NCBI RefSeq assembly: GCF_014649815.1
Contig: NZ_BMTT01000006.1
Location: forward strand, 186,001-250,000
Length of the DNA: 64,000 bases
DNA from: Streptomyces mutabilis
GTDB lineage: Bacteria > Actinomycetota > Actinomycetes > Streptomycetales > Streptomycetaceae
Reading direction: 5' to 3'
The position numbers and the translations under genes were made by a program. Under the pieces are notes generated by a model, which made no database searches, had not been told where the DNA came from, and was given only the letters and a program-made list of their open reading frames with translations. Positions 1-10,104 of the stretch are shown here, piece by piece (the stretch's first letter is position 1; each line of letters begins with the position of its first letter).

Positions 1-588
1 CAGCAGCCTGCCCAGGTCCGTGTCGTGCCAGTCCAGGTTCGGGGCGTGTACGACGGTGCGGGCGTCCCGGGCGACGAGACCGGGCACGGCCATCGCGAGC
101 CCGGCCGGCCACAGTCCCTCGGCCTCGGCCTCGGACAAGACCTGCCGCACCAGGTCGTTGAGCTGTCCGATCACCGGTTCCGGTGAGCGGCCCCGATTGC
201 TGCCGTGGCGCACCACACGCGACCGCAGCCGGCCACGCAGGTCCACCGCGCAGACGGCGAGGTGGTCCACGCCGACCTCCGCCCCGATGCCGGCCGGACC
301 CTTCCCGCTGATGGCGAGCGCCGACCCGGGCCGCCCGACCCGGCCGGGGCGCTCGGGGCCCAGTTCCTCCAGCAGGCCGGTGCGGATGAGTTCGTCCACG
401 AGGGTCGACACAGCCGCACGGGTGAGCCCGATCCGGGAGGCCACGGCGGCCCGCGACAGCGGGCCCTCCGCGCTGACGGTGTGCATCACCCGGGCGAGGT
501 TGCGCCGGCGCATGCCCTGCTGGGTGTCCGGCAGTGCGCGCCCGGGACGCGCCGGGTGGCCGTGGGCTTCGTGCGGCGGTGCGGTCAT
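1..588 (-). CDS. ROK-family transcriptional regulator (C-terminus beyond window)
   Basis: This is the N-terminal 196 residues of a ROK repressor; the frame runs open to the window edge. Residues about 43-68 form a MarR-like winged helix-turn-helix (RAAVASRIGLTRAAVSTLVD). The start of the sugar-kinase-like ROK fold follows (IGAEVGVDHLAVCAVDL). The ATG at 588 has a weak GGAAG upstream; Met26 is an alternative start. It lies downstream of xylB in the same direction, 271 bp away, and ROK proteins next to xylA/xylB are classically xylose-responsive repressors. The link to xylose is inferred from position; the effector-binding part is not visible. Confidence 0.85.
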   Translation of the reverse strand, partial: MTAPPHEAHGHPARPGRALPDTQQGMRRRNLARVMHTVSAEGPLSRAAVASRIGLTRAAVSTLVDELIRTGLLEELGPERPGRVGRPGSALAISGKGPAGIGAEVGVDHLAVCAVDLRGRLRSRVVRHGSNRGRSPEPVIGQLNDLVRQVLSEAEAEGLWPAGLAMAVPGLVARDARTVVHAPNLDWHDTDLGRLL

Positions 589-775
589 GCTTCCGTCAGT
601 CCTTGGTCGGTCTCTCGGTTGCCGGTTCGGTCACACGCCCGCCGACGCCGGGCCGGCGAGGAGCGCGGTGGTCTCCGGCCGGCCGTCGGTGCCCGAAGGC
701 GCCCCCGCGCGCACGTCCTCGGACGCCGACCATGGGCGATGTCGGCGGCACCCTGCTCGGGGATGCCCTCCGACG

Positions 776-803
776 GTCGCCGGCCGCCGAGCCTCCCGGC
801 GAC
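776..803 (-). terminator. Possible hairpin after xylB
   Basis: An 8-bp perfect inverted repeat (GTCGCCGG / CCGGCGAC, 12-nt loop) lies 57 bp past the xylB stop and before the ROK gene. There is no T-tract, which is usual for Streptomyces. GC-rich repeats of this size also arise by chance, so support is weak. Confidence 0.3.
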
Positions 804-859
804 ATCCGGGCAGGAACGGCGCCCGACGGCGTCTGTCGGCGGGATCGCCCGGTACGTCC

Positions 860-2305
860 TCAGCTGGAGCCCGCGCTCCGTTCCAGCAGGGGTGCCGCGT
901 CGGAGAGTACCCCGGAGATCCTGGTCAGCGTCGCCTCGTCCCGTTCCACGGCGTCCAGCACCGGCCCGGCGGACGTCTTCCAACGGCGGGCGACCGCCGC
1001 CGCGTCCTCGTCGGTCAGCAGGCCTGCCGCCTGTGCGGCGGCGCCGAGCGCGACTAGTTCCCTGGCCTCGGGAATCTGCACCGGTCGCCCCGACAGCCGC
1101 CGTACGGTCTGCTGCCAGGCGGTCCCGCGCGCACCGCCGCCGATCAGCAGCAGCGGCGCGGTCGGGTCGGCGTCGGCGTCCAGGACCAGTTCGAGCGCAC
1201 CGAGCAGCGAGTGGACGGCACCGTCGTAGGCGGCCTGGAGCAGCTGGCCGGCCGTCGTGTCGTGGCGCAACCCGTGCAGGAGGCCGGAGGAGTGCGGCAG
1301 GTTCGGTGTGCGCTCGCCGTCCAGGTAGGGGAGGAGCGTGACATCCGTTCCGGGCTCGACGGCCTCCCGGTCCAGGCCCAGGAGGGCCGCGACGCGGTCG
1401 ACGGCGAGCGTGCAGTTGAGGGTGCAGGCCAGTGGCAGCCAGTCTCCGCGCGCGTCGGCGAATCCGGCCACGGTGCCCGTCGGGTCGGCGGGCCTGTGCT
1501 GCGACACGGCGTAGACGGTGCCCGAGGTGCCCAGGCTCATCACCGGCACGCCCGGACGCAGCCCGAGGCCCAGGGCGGCGGCAGCGTTGTCGCCGGTGCC
1601 TGCGGCGACGAGGGTGCCCTTGGAAAACGGCAGGCCCTGGCCGTCGCGCACAGTCCCGGCCACCTCGCCGGGCCGGACCAAACGGGGCAGCAACGTCGGA
1701 TCGAGCCCCACGCGCGCGAGGATCTCCTCGTCGTAGGCCTCCGTGCCGGCCGCCCACCAACCGGTGCCGGACGCGTCACCGCGGTCCGTGGTCCCCTCGC
1801 CGGTGAGCCGTTCGGTGAGGTAGTCGTGGGGGAGCCGTACGGCCTTCGCCGCGCGGGCCGCCTCCGGTTCGTGCTCGGTCAGCCAGGCCCACTTGGTGAC
1901 CGTGAACGAGACACCGGGCACGCTGCCCGTGCGCTCCGCCCAGCTCTTGGGGCCGCCCAGCTCCTCGATCAGACGGCGGGCCTGGGGGGCCGAGCGCACG
2001 TCGTTCCACAAGAGGGCCGGACGTACCGGCTGGCCATGAGCATCGAGCGTGACGAGGCCGTGCTGCTGACCGCCGATCGACACCGCGGCGGCCTCCCGCG
2101 CGGCGTCCCCGCACTGATGCAGCGCCTCGCGCAGCGCGTCCCACCACTGGCGTGGGTCGCTCTCACGGCCGGCTCCTGAGGACACCGTGTGGGGCGCCTG
2201 GCCGCTCGCGACGACCTGGCCGGTGGCCACGTCGACGACCAGCGCCTTCGTGGACTGGGTGGACGTGTCCACGCCGACGACGAGCGGACCCTCGGCTGCT
2301 GACAT
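860..2305 (-). CDS. xylB: Xylulokinase XylB
   Basis: This 481-residue FGGY-family kinase phosphorylates D-xylulose with ATP, the second step of xylose entry into the pentose phosphate pathway. The N-terminal phosphate-binding strand reads VVGVDTSTQSTKALVVD. Other landmarks are GTGDNAAAALGLGLRPG in the middle and the adenosine-binding LLIGGGARGTAW near residue 385. The length is normal for the family. I start at Met 2305 because AGGGAGAAG lies just upstream; an in-frame start 48 bp further out adds an unconserved tail. It is divergent from xylA across a 251-bp promoter region with a candidate operator. Confidence 0.95.
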   Translation of the reverse strand: MSAAEGPLVVGVDTSTQSTKALVVDVATGQVVASGQAPHTVSSGAGRESDPRQWWDALREALHQCGDAAREAAAVSIGGQQHGLVTLDAHGQPVRPALLWNDVRSAPQARRLIEELGGPKSWAERTGSVPGVSFTVTKWAWLTEHEPEAARAAKAVRLPHDYLTERLTGEGTTDRGDASGTGWWAAGTEAYDEEILARVGLDPTLLPRLVRPGEVAGTVRDGQGLPFSKGTLVAAGTGDNAAAALGLGLRPGVPVMSLGTSGTVYAVSQHRPADPTGTVAGFADARGDWLPLACTLNCTLAVDRVAALLGLDREAVEPGTDVTLLPYLDGERTPNLPHSSGLLHGLRHDTTAGQLLQAAYDGAVHSLLGALELVLDADADPTAPLLLIGGGARGTAWQQTVRRLSGRPVQIPEARELVALGAAAQAAGLLTDEDAAAVARRWKTSAGPVLDAVERDEATLTRISGVLSDAAPLLERSAGSS

Positions 2306-2488
2306 CGGGCTTCTCCCTCTTCCGCGGCTCTCTGCGGGGATCTGACTGGACAACTGGACTGCCGGGACTTCCCGGACCCGCCCGAACGGGCACCGGCCGA
2401 CCTGGGGTTTCGCGGTTCACCGGCCGGTGCGGTCCGGACGTCACTCCTTCGGGGACACCTTGTCCCTTCCCAGGAACGTGTGTGCATA

Positions 2489-2517
2489 CTAATTTGTAAA
2501 GCGCCATGACGAAATAG
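2489..2517. promoter_or_regulatory. Candidate operator between xylB and xylA
   Basis: An imperfect inverted repeat, CTAATTTGT and ACGAAATAG (arms match 7 of 9), sits in an AT-rich island about 40 bp before xylA. ROK repressors often bind AT-rich inverted repeats with TTTGT-like half sites, so this is the most plausible site for the ROK protein encoded at the window edge. The assignment is inference. Confidence 0.45.
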
Positions 2518-3720
<1,203 letters not shown>

Positions 3721-3763
3721 GACAACTGCTCAGGCGCCCAACTGAGCGGTCCGCTCTCTGGGT

Positions 3764-3807
3764 GACGGCTCCGGCCCCTCCGGTCGACGGACGGGGACGG
3801 AGCCGTC
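3764..3807. terminator. Bidirectional hairpin after xylA
   Basis: GACGGCTCCG (3764-3773) pairs perfectly with CGGAGCCGTC (3798-3807), and the inner bases (CCCC / GGGG, CCG / CGG) extend the stem almost to the loop. It lies between the converging xylA and SWIM-protein genes, 44 bp past the xylA stop, where a shared terminator is expected. Confidence 0.7.
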
Positions 3808-3889
3808 GGCACTTCTGGCGCCGTGCGGCGGCCGTGAGTCCGTTCCCCCGGTCCCGGCATCCACCTCACCGGCGCCGCGACCCGCGTCT

Positions 3890-5158
3890 TCAGGGCTCCT
3901 CCCCGGCCGCCAGCGCCGCCGACGCCAGGGCCGTCGCCGGGTCATGGGCAGCACCTCCCGCGGGCACCCAACGACCGCGCTCCCGGCGGTACGGCCACCA
4001 GCGGCCCTCGTGGTCCAGGCGGAGCTGGTGCGGTGCGCCGACGACGGTCCAGTGGTTGCCCCGTGCCCGCAACGACGGCCGCTCCTCCTCGTCCCAGGCC
4101 GATTCGAGAGCCGCACGCGCGCGTGCGAGCGCGTCGCCCTCCACCGCCCACTCCTCCTCGAGCACGGACAGGGCGGCCTCGCCCCCGAGCCGCCACGCGG
4201 ACACGGCGACGGCCATGGACTCCTCGGTACGCCTCGAACCGTCGCCGAGCCGGCGCCTCACGTCCGGGTCCGGATCGCCCGCGGCCAGGCGCACGGCGTC
4301 CCGGGCGGCGTCCGGGTCACTGCGCACGGCCTGCCGACCGTGCCCACTGCGCAGGGCCTCGGCGAGCAGACGGTGCGCCTCCGCCGCGGCCCGGGCCGCC
4401 AGGAAGCCCAGGGCGGCCGGGGCGACGTCCGGCGGAACCGCCGTCTCGGTGTCCAGGGACGGCGGTGCCCCCGGCCCCTCCCGGAGACCGGGCAGAGCGG
4501 GCAGCGGGGGCAGTACGTGCCCTGCCGCGTACGCCTCGGCGGCGTCCACGCCGTCCGGACGGCGGGCGTCCTCCTCCCCGGTGGTGCCGCCGTGCGACCG
4601 GAGGGCGTCGAGTACGGCGCTCTCCGCGCGTCCCCGCATCAGCAGCAGCACGAACGGGTCCTGGTCCAGCAACCTGGCGACCTGGTAGCAGAGCGCGGCC
4701 GTGTGCCCGCAATGGTCCCAGGCGCCGCAGTCGCATTTCGGCTCCAGGTCGCCCAAGCCCGGCAGCAGGTCGATACCGGCGGTCGCGGTGTCCTCCACGA
4801 GGTGCGGCGGCATGTCGCGGTCCAGCAGCGCCGCGACATGCCCGGACCGCTCGATCGCCAGGTCGACGAATCGGTCCCACTGGGCGTCGGACAGCCTCTC
4901 CAGCAGGACGTCGGCCCGGTGCGCCGTACGGTCCCGGTCCTGGACGACCGCGGTGATGCGCCCCGGTCGCACCGACACCGCGCCGACCGCTCCCGCGCGC
5001 GCGAGCCGACGGCCCGTCTTCACCTGCGAGGCGTCCAGCGCCGCGTCCTCCAGCGCCCTCAACCAGGCACGTCCCCACCAGGTCCGCGCGAAATCCCGGC
5101 CGTGCGTAGGCGGCAGCGCGGCGAACGTCCGTTCCGTGTCGTCGTCGTGCCGGGTCAT
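3890..5158 (-). CDS. SWIM zinc-finger protein
   Basis: The product is 422 residues. Its SWIM-type zinc motif CxCx5CxH (CDCGAWDHCGH) lies near residue 142; SWIM fingers bind DNA or protein. The N-terminus (RDFARTWWGRAWLRALEDAALD) is typical of the actinobacterial proteins encoded beside SNF2 helicases. The C-terminal half is Ala/Arg/Glu-rich with no recognised domain. Its ATG overlaps the stop of the SNF2 gene by 4 bp (ATGA), so the two are probably translationally coupled and act together. The pair's biological role is not known to me; chromatin remodelling or repair are guesses. Confidence 0.85.
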   Translation of the reverse strand: MTRHDDDTERTFAALPPTHGRDFARTWWGRAWLRALEDAALDASQVKTGRRLARAGAVGAVSVRPGRITAVVQDRDRTAHRADVLLERLSDAQWDRFVDLAIERSGHVAALLDRDMPPHLVEDTATAGIDLLPGLGDLEPKCDCGAWDHCGHTAALCYQVARLLDQDPFVLLLMRGRAESAVLDALRSHGGTTGEEDARRPDGVDAAEAYAAGHVLPPLPALPGLREGPGAPPSLDTETAVPPDVAPAALGFLAARAAAEAHRLLAEALRSGHGRQAVRSDPDAARDAVRLAAGDPDPDVRRRLGDGSRRTEESMAVAVSAWRLGGEAALSVLEEEWAVEGDALARARAALESAWDEEERPSLRARGNHWTVVGAPHQLRLDHEGRWWPYRRERGRWVPAGGAAHDPATALASAALAAGEEP

Positions 5159-8073
5159 CCCGTACCCCCTCGCAGCTCGACCAGGTCGGCCAGTTCCGCG
5201 TCCGTCAGCTCCGTGAGCGCCGCCTCGCCCGTGCCCAGGACCGCGTCGGCCAGTTCCCGCTTGCGGTGCAGCAGGGCCGCGATGCGGTCCTCGACGGTCC
5301 CCTCGGCGACCAGACGGTGCACCTGCACCGGGCGGGTCTGGCCGATGCGGTAGGCGCGGTCGGTGGCCTGCGCCTCCACGGCCGGGTTCCACCAGCGGTC
5401 GTAGTGCACGACGTGCTCCGCGCGCGTGAGGTTCAGTCCGGTGCCCGCCGCCTTCAACGACAGCAGGAAGACCGGGACCTCGCCGTCCTGGAACCGCCGC
5501 ACCATCGTCTCCCGGGCTGTGACGGACGTACCGCCGTGCAGGAACAGCGAGGCCACGCCACGGGCGGCCAGATGCTGTTCGAGGAGCCGGGCCATCTGCA
5601 CGTACTGCGTGAAGACCAGCACACTCGCCCCCTCGGCGAGGATCGTCCCGAACAATTCGTCCAGCAGCTCCAGCTTCCCCGAACGGCCGGTGATCCTTGG
5701 CCGTTCCTCCTTGAGGAACTGCGCCGGATGGTTGCAGATCTGCTTGAGGCCGGTCAGGAGTTTCACGATCATGCCGCGGCGCGCCATGCTGTCCGCCCCG
5801 GCGATCTCCGCCAGCGCCTCGCGCACGACCGCTTCGTAGAGGCCGGCCTGTTCCGCGGTCAACGACACCGGATGGTCGGTCTCGGTCTTCGGCGGCAGTT
5901 CCGGAGCGATCCCCGGGTCCGACTTGCGGCGACGCAACAGGAACGGCCGTACGAGGCGCGCCAGCCGCTCTGCCGCCGCCGGGTCCTGACCGCCCTCGAC
6001 GGCCTGTGCGTAGTGCCTGCGAAAGGTGCCGAGCCGGCCCAGGAGGCCCGGGGTGGCCCAGTCGAGGACTGCCCACAGTTCCGAGAGGTTGTTCTCCACC
6101 GGGGTGCCGGTGAGCGCCACGCGCGCGCGTGTGCCGATGGAACGCAACTGCCGCGCGGTTTCCGAGTACGGGTTCTTCACGTGCTGGGCCTCGTCCGCCA
6201 CGACCAGCCCCCAGGGCACGGCGGAAAGCCGGTCGGTGTCCAGGCGCATGGTGCCGTAGGTGGTGAGCACGAAGTCGCCGGCGGTGAGACCGTCCAGGTC
6301 CCGCCTCGTACCGTGGAAGCGGCGTACCGGCGTTCCGGGCGCGAACCGTTCGATCTCGCGCTGCCAGTTGCCCATCAGGGAGGTCGGGCAGACCACCAGG
6401 GTGGGCCCGGCGGTCGCCCCGTCGGTCTGCCGGTGCAGGTGCAGGGCGATCAGTGTGATGGTCTTGCCGAGGCCCATGTCGTCGGCGAGGCAGCAGCCCA
6501 GGCCCAGTGACGTCATGTGCACCAGCCAGTTGAGTCCCCGGCGCTGGTAGTCGCGCAGGGTGGCGTCGAGGCCGGCGGGTTGCGCGACGGCATCCTGCGC
6601 CTCGGGGTCGGTGAGCCGTTCCCGCAGCGCCGCCAGCCATCCCGTGGCGCGTACCTCGACGCGGCTGCCGTCCACTTCCGTCGAGCCCGTCAGGGCGGCG
6701 GCGAGTGCGTCGACGGGTGTGACCTTCCGGTCCTGCCGCGTGCGGGCGCGCTGGGCCTCCTCGGGGTCGACGAGCACCCACTGGTCGCGCAGGCGCACCA
6801 CGGGCCGGTTGGCCTCGGCGAGCAGATCCAGTTCTTCGTGCGTGAGCCGTTCGTCGCCCAGGGTGAGCGACCAGTTGAAGGCGAGCAGCGCGTCGGCGGA
6901 CAGGAACGAGGGGCCGGCCTCTGACGAGGCTGTGCGCGGCGTCGTCTCGCCGTCGGGCGGTCCCACCTCTGCCCGGGTGGTCAGGTCACGGGCCAGCTCC
7001 CGCGGCCAGTGCACGTCGACTCCCGCGCCGGCGAGTGCCCGGGAGCCGGCTCCAAGGAGCTCGGTGATCTCTTCGTCGGCGAGTTCGACAGCGTCCGGTA
7101 CGGCGGCCGACAGCAGCGGCGTCAGCGCGGGCCAGACCCGGGCCGCACGGCGCAGCGCGAGCAGGGCGTCCATTCGCGCGCCGGTGCCGAACGCGTCGCC
7201 CACGGCGCCCGCCCACACCTCGGAAGCGTCCGCCACGAGCGCGGGATCGCTCACGCTGTGCACCTGGAGCACGGCTCGGAACGCCGGTCGGGTGTCCGGT
7301 AACGCCGCGGCTGTGAGACCCCGCACCTCGATACGCAGGGACAGCCGGACTCCCATGTCGTGGCCGGCGGCGACATCGGCGGTCCACGCGCGGAGCCCGG
7401 GCGCCCGCTGCGGTTGCCGCGAGGCGTACGCGGGCCCGGCCGTCACCCACTCGGCGGCGGGGGAGCGGGGCAGCGTGTCGGCGACCGAGTCCAAGAAGTC
7501 GCGGACCAGCCGTTCCGGGTCGGGCAGCCGCAGGGGATCGACGCCGTCGACCGGAACGGCGTGCGCCTCGGGCGGCATGGCGGCGGCCAGGTGGCGCACT
7601 CGCTCCGTCTCCTCCACCCCCAGCGGCCCCGCACGCCAGGCGTCGTGGTCGGTCGCCGACAGACAGGGCAGCAGCAGCCCGCGCGCCACGAGATGCAGGG
7701 CCTCGAGAGCCGCCGCACCCCAGAACACGGTCGCCCGGTGCCCGTCGTCGTGGGAACGCGCGCGCGTGAGGACGGGCAGGGCCACCCGCACCGGCAGCAG
7801 CAGGGCGGGCACACTCGCCGGTCCCGTTCCGTCGCCGTCGGGCAGCGCGACCGTCAGGTCCTCCATCGAGCCCGACGAGAGGGCGAGGGGGGTCCCGCCG
7901 TCGGGTCGCCAGAAGGCGACCCTGCCGGCGCGGGCGGGATCAGCGGGCAGGAAAACGGCACAGCAGCGGGCGAGTTCGGAGATCTCGGAGGGAGTTGCCA
8001 GGGGAGCGGTCTGCGCAGCGATGACGTATTCCTCAAATTTGACTAGTTGTGGACGCGACTGGCGACTGTACAT
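5155..8073 (-). CDS. SNF2/RapA-type DEAD-box ATPase
   Basis: A large (972-residue) SNF2 superfamily-2 ATPase. The first half is a poorly conserved acidic accessory region. The helicase core follows: DYQRRGLNWL, Walker A DDMGLGKT, DEAQ box ADEAQHVKNP, GTPVENNL, and motif VI QATDRAYRIGQTRPV with the SNF2-specific arginine finger. The core should translocate on duplex DNA using ATP. The chosen start (ATG 8073) is preceded by AGAAGGTG; a GTG at 8118 without a clear ribosome site is the alternative. The gene precedes and overlaps the SWIM-protein gene by 4 bp. Confidence 0.9.
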   Translation of the reverse strand: MYSRQSRPQLVKFEEYVIAAQTAPLATPSEISELARCCAVFLPADPARAGRVAFWRPDGGTPLALSSGSMEDLTVALPDGDGTGPASVPALLLPVRVALPVLTRARSHDDGHRATVFWGAAALEALHLVARGLLLPCLSATDHDAWRAGPLGVEETERVRHLAAAMPPEAHAVPVDGVDPLRLPDPERLVRDFLDSVADTLPRSPAAEWVTAGPAYASRQPQRAPGLRAWTADVAAGHDMGVRLSLRIEVRGLTAAALPDTRPAFRAVLQVHSVSDPALVADASEVWAGAVGDAFGTGARMDALLALRRAARVWPALTPLLSAAVPDAVELADEEITELLGAGSRALAGAGVDVHWPRELARDLTTRAEVGPPDGETTPRTASSEAGPSFLSADALLAFNWSLTLGDERLTHEELDLLAEANRPVVRLRDQWVLVDPEEAQRARTRQDRKVTPVDALAAALTGSTEVDGSRVEVRATGWLAALRERLTDPEAQDAVAQPAGLDATLRDYQRRGLNWLVHMTSLGLGCCLADDMGLGKTITLIALHLHRQTDGATAGPTLVVCPTSLMGNWQREIERFAPGTPVRRFHGTRRDLDGLTAGDFVLTTYGTMRLDTDRLSAVPWGLVVADEAQHVKNPYSETARQLRSIGTRARVALTGTPVENNLSELWAVLDWATPGLLGRLGTFRRHYAQAVEGGQDPAAAERLARLVRPFLLRRRKSDPGIAPELPPKTETDHPVSLTAEQAGLYEAVVREALAEIAGADSMARRGMIVKLLTGLKQICNHPAQFLKEERPRITGRSGKLELLDELFGTILAEGASVLVFTQYVQMARLLEQHLAARGVASLFLHGGTSVTARETMVRRFQDGEVPVFLLSLKAAGTGLNLTRAEHVVHYDRWWNPAVEAQATDRAYRIGQTRPVQVHRLVAEGTVEDRIAALLHRKRELADAVLGTGEAALTELTDAELADLVELRGGTG

Positions 8074-8344
8074 CACCTTCTGGCGGGTGAGGTGCGGTCG
8101 CCCTGTGTCTTGGGTCACTATTCAGATGAGAGGGTGCTACCTGGGGCCGGGGCCGCCGATGGATTCACGGGAGGCGGGGCCGGGACCGGGCAGTGGGTCG
8201 GGCGGCGGTTCTCAGGGCCACGGGTTCTCGGGGACGCGTCAGGGTTCGGTCTCAGGGACTCTCAGGGTCGCGGTACGGAACCGCCGGAAGCGCGGGCCCG
8301 TTCTCAGGACAGAGAGCGGCAGTGGCCGCGAAGGAGGCGACACC

Positions 8345-8527
8345 ATGTCGAAGAACGCCAAGGTCGCAGCAGGGGGCGTGGCGGCCGGGCTGATCCTGTT
8401 GATCTGGCTGCCCTGGTGGGCCGCCCTGCTGATAGTTCTGGGAGTCCCGGCCGCCGCGTACCTCACCCTGGACCCCTCGCAGCGGCGCAGGCTGCGCCGC
8501 GTCACGCGCAAGGAGATCGGCCGCTGA
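8345..8527 (+). CDS. Small membrane protein
   Basis: A 60-residue protein with a strong AAGGAGG ribosome site 7 nt before its ATG, which makes it a credible gene despite its size. A short basic N-terminus is followed by a hydrophobic stretch from about residue 8 to 44, interrupted by a WLPWWA kink (probably two membrane passes). The tail is very basic, with SQRRRLRRVTRKEIGR. I do not recognise the family. The 271 bp between it and the divergent SNF2 gene should hold both promoters; I see no distinct site there. It converges on the hydrolase gene 4 bp downstream. Confidence 0.7.
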   Translation: MSKNAKVAAGGVAAGLILLIWLPWWAALLIVLGVPAAAYLTLDPSQRRRLRRVTRKEIGR

Positions 8528-8531
8528 GGCG

Positions 8532-9923
8532 CTAACGCCGCGCCGTCGCGGTTCCCGTCAGCGCGCAGGAGTTGACCACGTCACCGTCCGCGGGCCTGTC
8601 GACCGTGTGGTCCGCGGGCGGTTCGGTGCGCTGCTCCACCCAGGCGGTCAGCGCGTCGAACGCCGAACGGAAGCACGGCAGGATCGGCCGCAGCCGGTCG
8701 GGATACGTGTCGTACAGCCCGTCTGCATGGGTACCGCCCGTGATCGTGTAGTAGCGGTGCAGTTCGCCCCGCCCCTTCGCGTCGATCATGCGTGCGTACA
8801 CGTCCGAGTCGGCGGCCTTGGGCAGCAGCGCGTCCATGTCGCCGTGCAGAGTGATCAGCGGCTTGCCGATGCGTCCGGTCAGCGCCACCCGGGCCACCGC
8901 CCGGTGGACGGAGGCGGGACGTTCCGCGTAGTCGTACGCCGCGTCGGAGGGGCACGGCGCCATGACCTCCTCCGGCGTGGACCCGGCAGTGGGGCCAGGG
9001 CAGCGGGGATCGTATTCCGGGTCGTACTCCGCCCGGTAGATCTTCTGCGTCAGACCCCAGTAGGCCTTCTCGTGGTACGGCCACAAGAACTCGGAGCCGC
9101 GCGCGAAGCCGGCCGCGTACAGGTCCTCGTCCCGTGCCGCGCCGAACGCCCGGGCGACCGTCGCCGGCAGGGAGGTGAGCAGGCTGGGGCCGTTCGTGGT
9201 CCACAGCGCGCCTTCCCAGTCCACGCCGCCGTCGTACAGTTCCGGGTGGTTCTCCAGCTGCCATCGGGTGAGGTAGCCGCCGTTGGAGATACCGGCGATG
9301 TAGGTGCGACGCGGCGCGTGCCCGGAGCGCTGGGCGGCCACCCGCCGGACGGCGCGGGTGAGCTGGGTGGTCCGCGCGTTCCACTCCGCGACGGCGTCCC
9401 CGGGCCGGCCGCCGTCCCGGTAGAAATCCGTTCCGCTGTTGCCCTTGTCGGTCGCGGCGTACGCGTACCCCTGGGCCAGTACCCGGTCGGAGATCGCCTT
9501 GTCCGTGGCGTACTGCTTGCGCGTGCCCGGCGCCCCCGTCACCACGAGACCGCCGTTCCAGTCGTCCGGCAGCCGGATCACGAACTGCGCGTCGTGGCGC
9601 CAGCCGTGCGTGGTGTTGAAGCGGGAGGAGTCCGGGAAGTACCCGTCGACCTGGATGCCGGGGACCCCGGACGGCGTTCTCGTACCGGCGGCCGTCAACC
9701 CGGCCTGGTCGGCCATGTCGGTGTACGGGGTGCCCGCCAGTCCGGCGGTCGTCAGATCGTCCAGGCAGGCGGTGCGCTGCATGGCCGCTCCCGGCACCCG
9801 CACGCGCTCCTGGCGGGAGCACTGCTCGCTGCCGTCGGCCGCCGCGGCGGCGGGTGCCGGCCCGGTCAGCGAGACCGCCGTGAGAACGGCGGCGAGGAAC
9901 GGAACACCACGGAGCAGACGCAT
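8532..9923 (-). CDS. Secreted alpha/beta-hydrolase (tannase / 3-hydroxybutyrate-oligomer hydrolase-like)
   Basis: This 463-residue exported serine hydrolase has a signal peptide (residues 1-28, LTAVSLTGPAPAAAA, cut after Ala). Its nucleophile elbow GISNGGY fits GxSxG. A late acid residue lies in LHGDMDALLP and the catalytic His in TGGTHADGLYD. Spaced cysteines (EQCSR, RTACLDD, DPRCPGP, MAPCPS, LPCF, NSCAL) suggest disulfides. The overall pattern resembles the tannase/feruloyl esterase and 3HB-oligomer hydrolase families; the substrate cannot be read from sequence. The ATG is backed by AGGAGG. It is monocistronic, with no partner on the same strand nearby. Confidence 0.8.
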   Translation of the reverse strand: MRLLRGVPFLAAVLTAVSLTGPAPAAAAADGSEQCSRQERVRVPGAAMQRTACLDDLTTAGLAGTPYTDMADQAGLTAAGTRTPSGVPGIQVDGYFPDSSRFNTTHGWRHDAQFVIRLPDDWNGGLVVTGAPGTRKQYATDKAISDRVLAQGYAYAATDKGNSGTDFYRDGGRPGDAVAEWNARTTQLTRAVRRVAAQRSGHAPRRTYIAGISNGGYLTRWQLENHPELYDGGVDWEGALWTTNGPSLLTSLPATVARAFGAARDEDLYAAGFARGSEFLWPYHEKAYWGLTQKIYRAEYDPEYDPRCPGPTAGSTPEEVMAPCPSDAAYDYAERPASVHRAVARVALTGRIGKPLITLHGDMDALLPKAADSDVYARMIDAKGRGELHRYYTITGGTHADGLYDTYPDRLRPILPCFRSAFDALTAWVEQRTEPPADHTVDRPADGDVVNSCALTGTATARR

Positions 9924-10104
9924 GGGGCCTCCTGGCGCGACGGGAAAGTGGAGCTGAGGGCTGCCCCATCGTGCGGGCCGACTCCGGCCTCTTCCATGGG
10001 TTGGGGCCACATGGAAAGAAAGCCCGGCATAGGGGCCGAGGACAGGAACCGCGCAGGTGGGTCTCACCGGCACCCCGGTAGCGGGGCCCGGTGTCCCACC
10101 CCGG

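Noticed and set aside
205-1341. Long forward open frame over the ROK and xylB genes
   Set aside because: It is antisense to two well-identified genes and is Arg/Pro-rich without family motifs.
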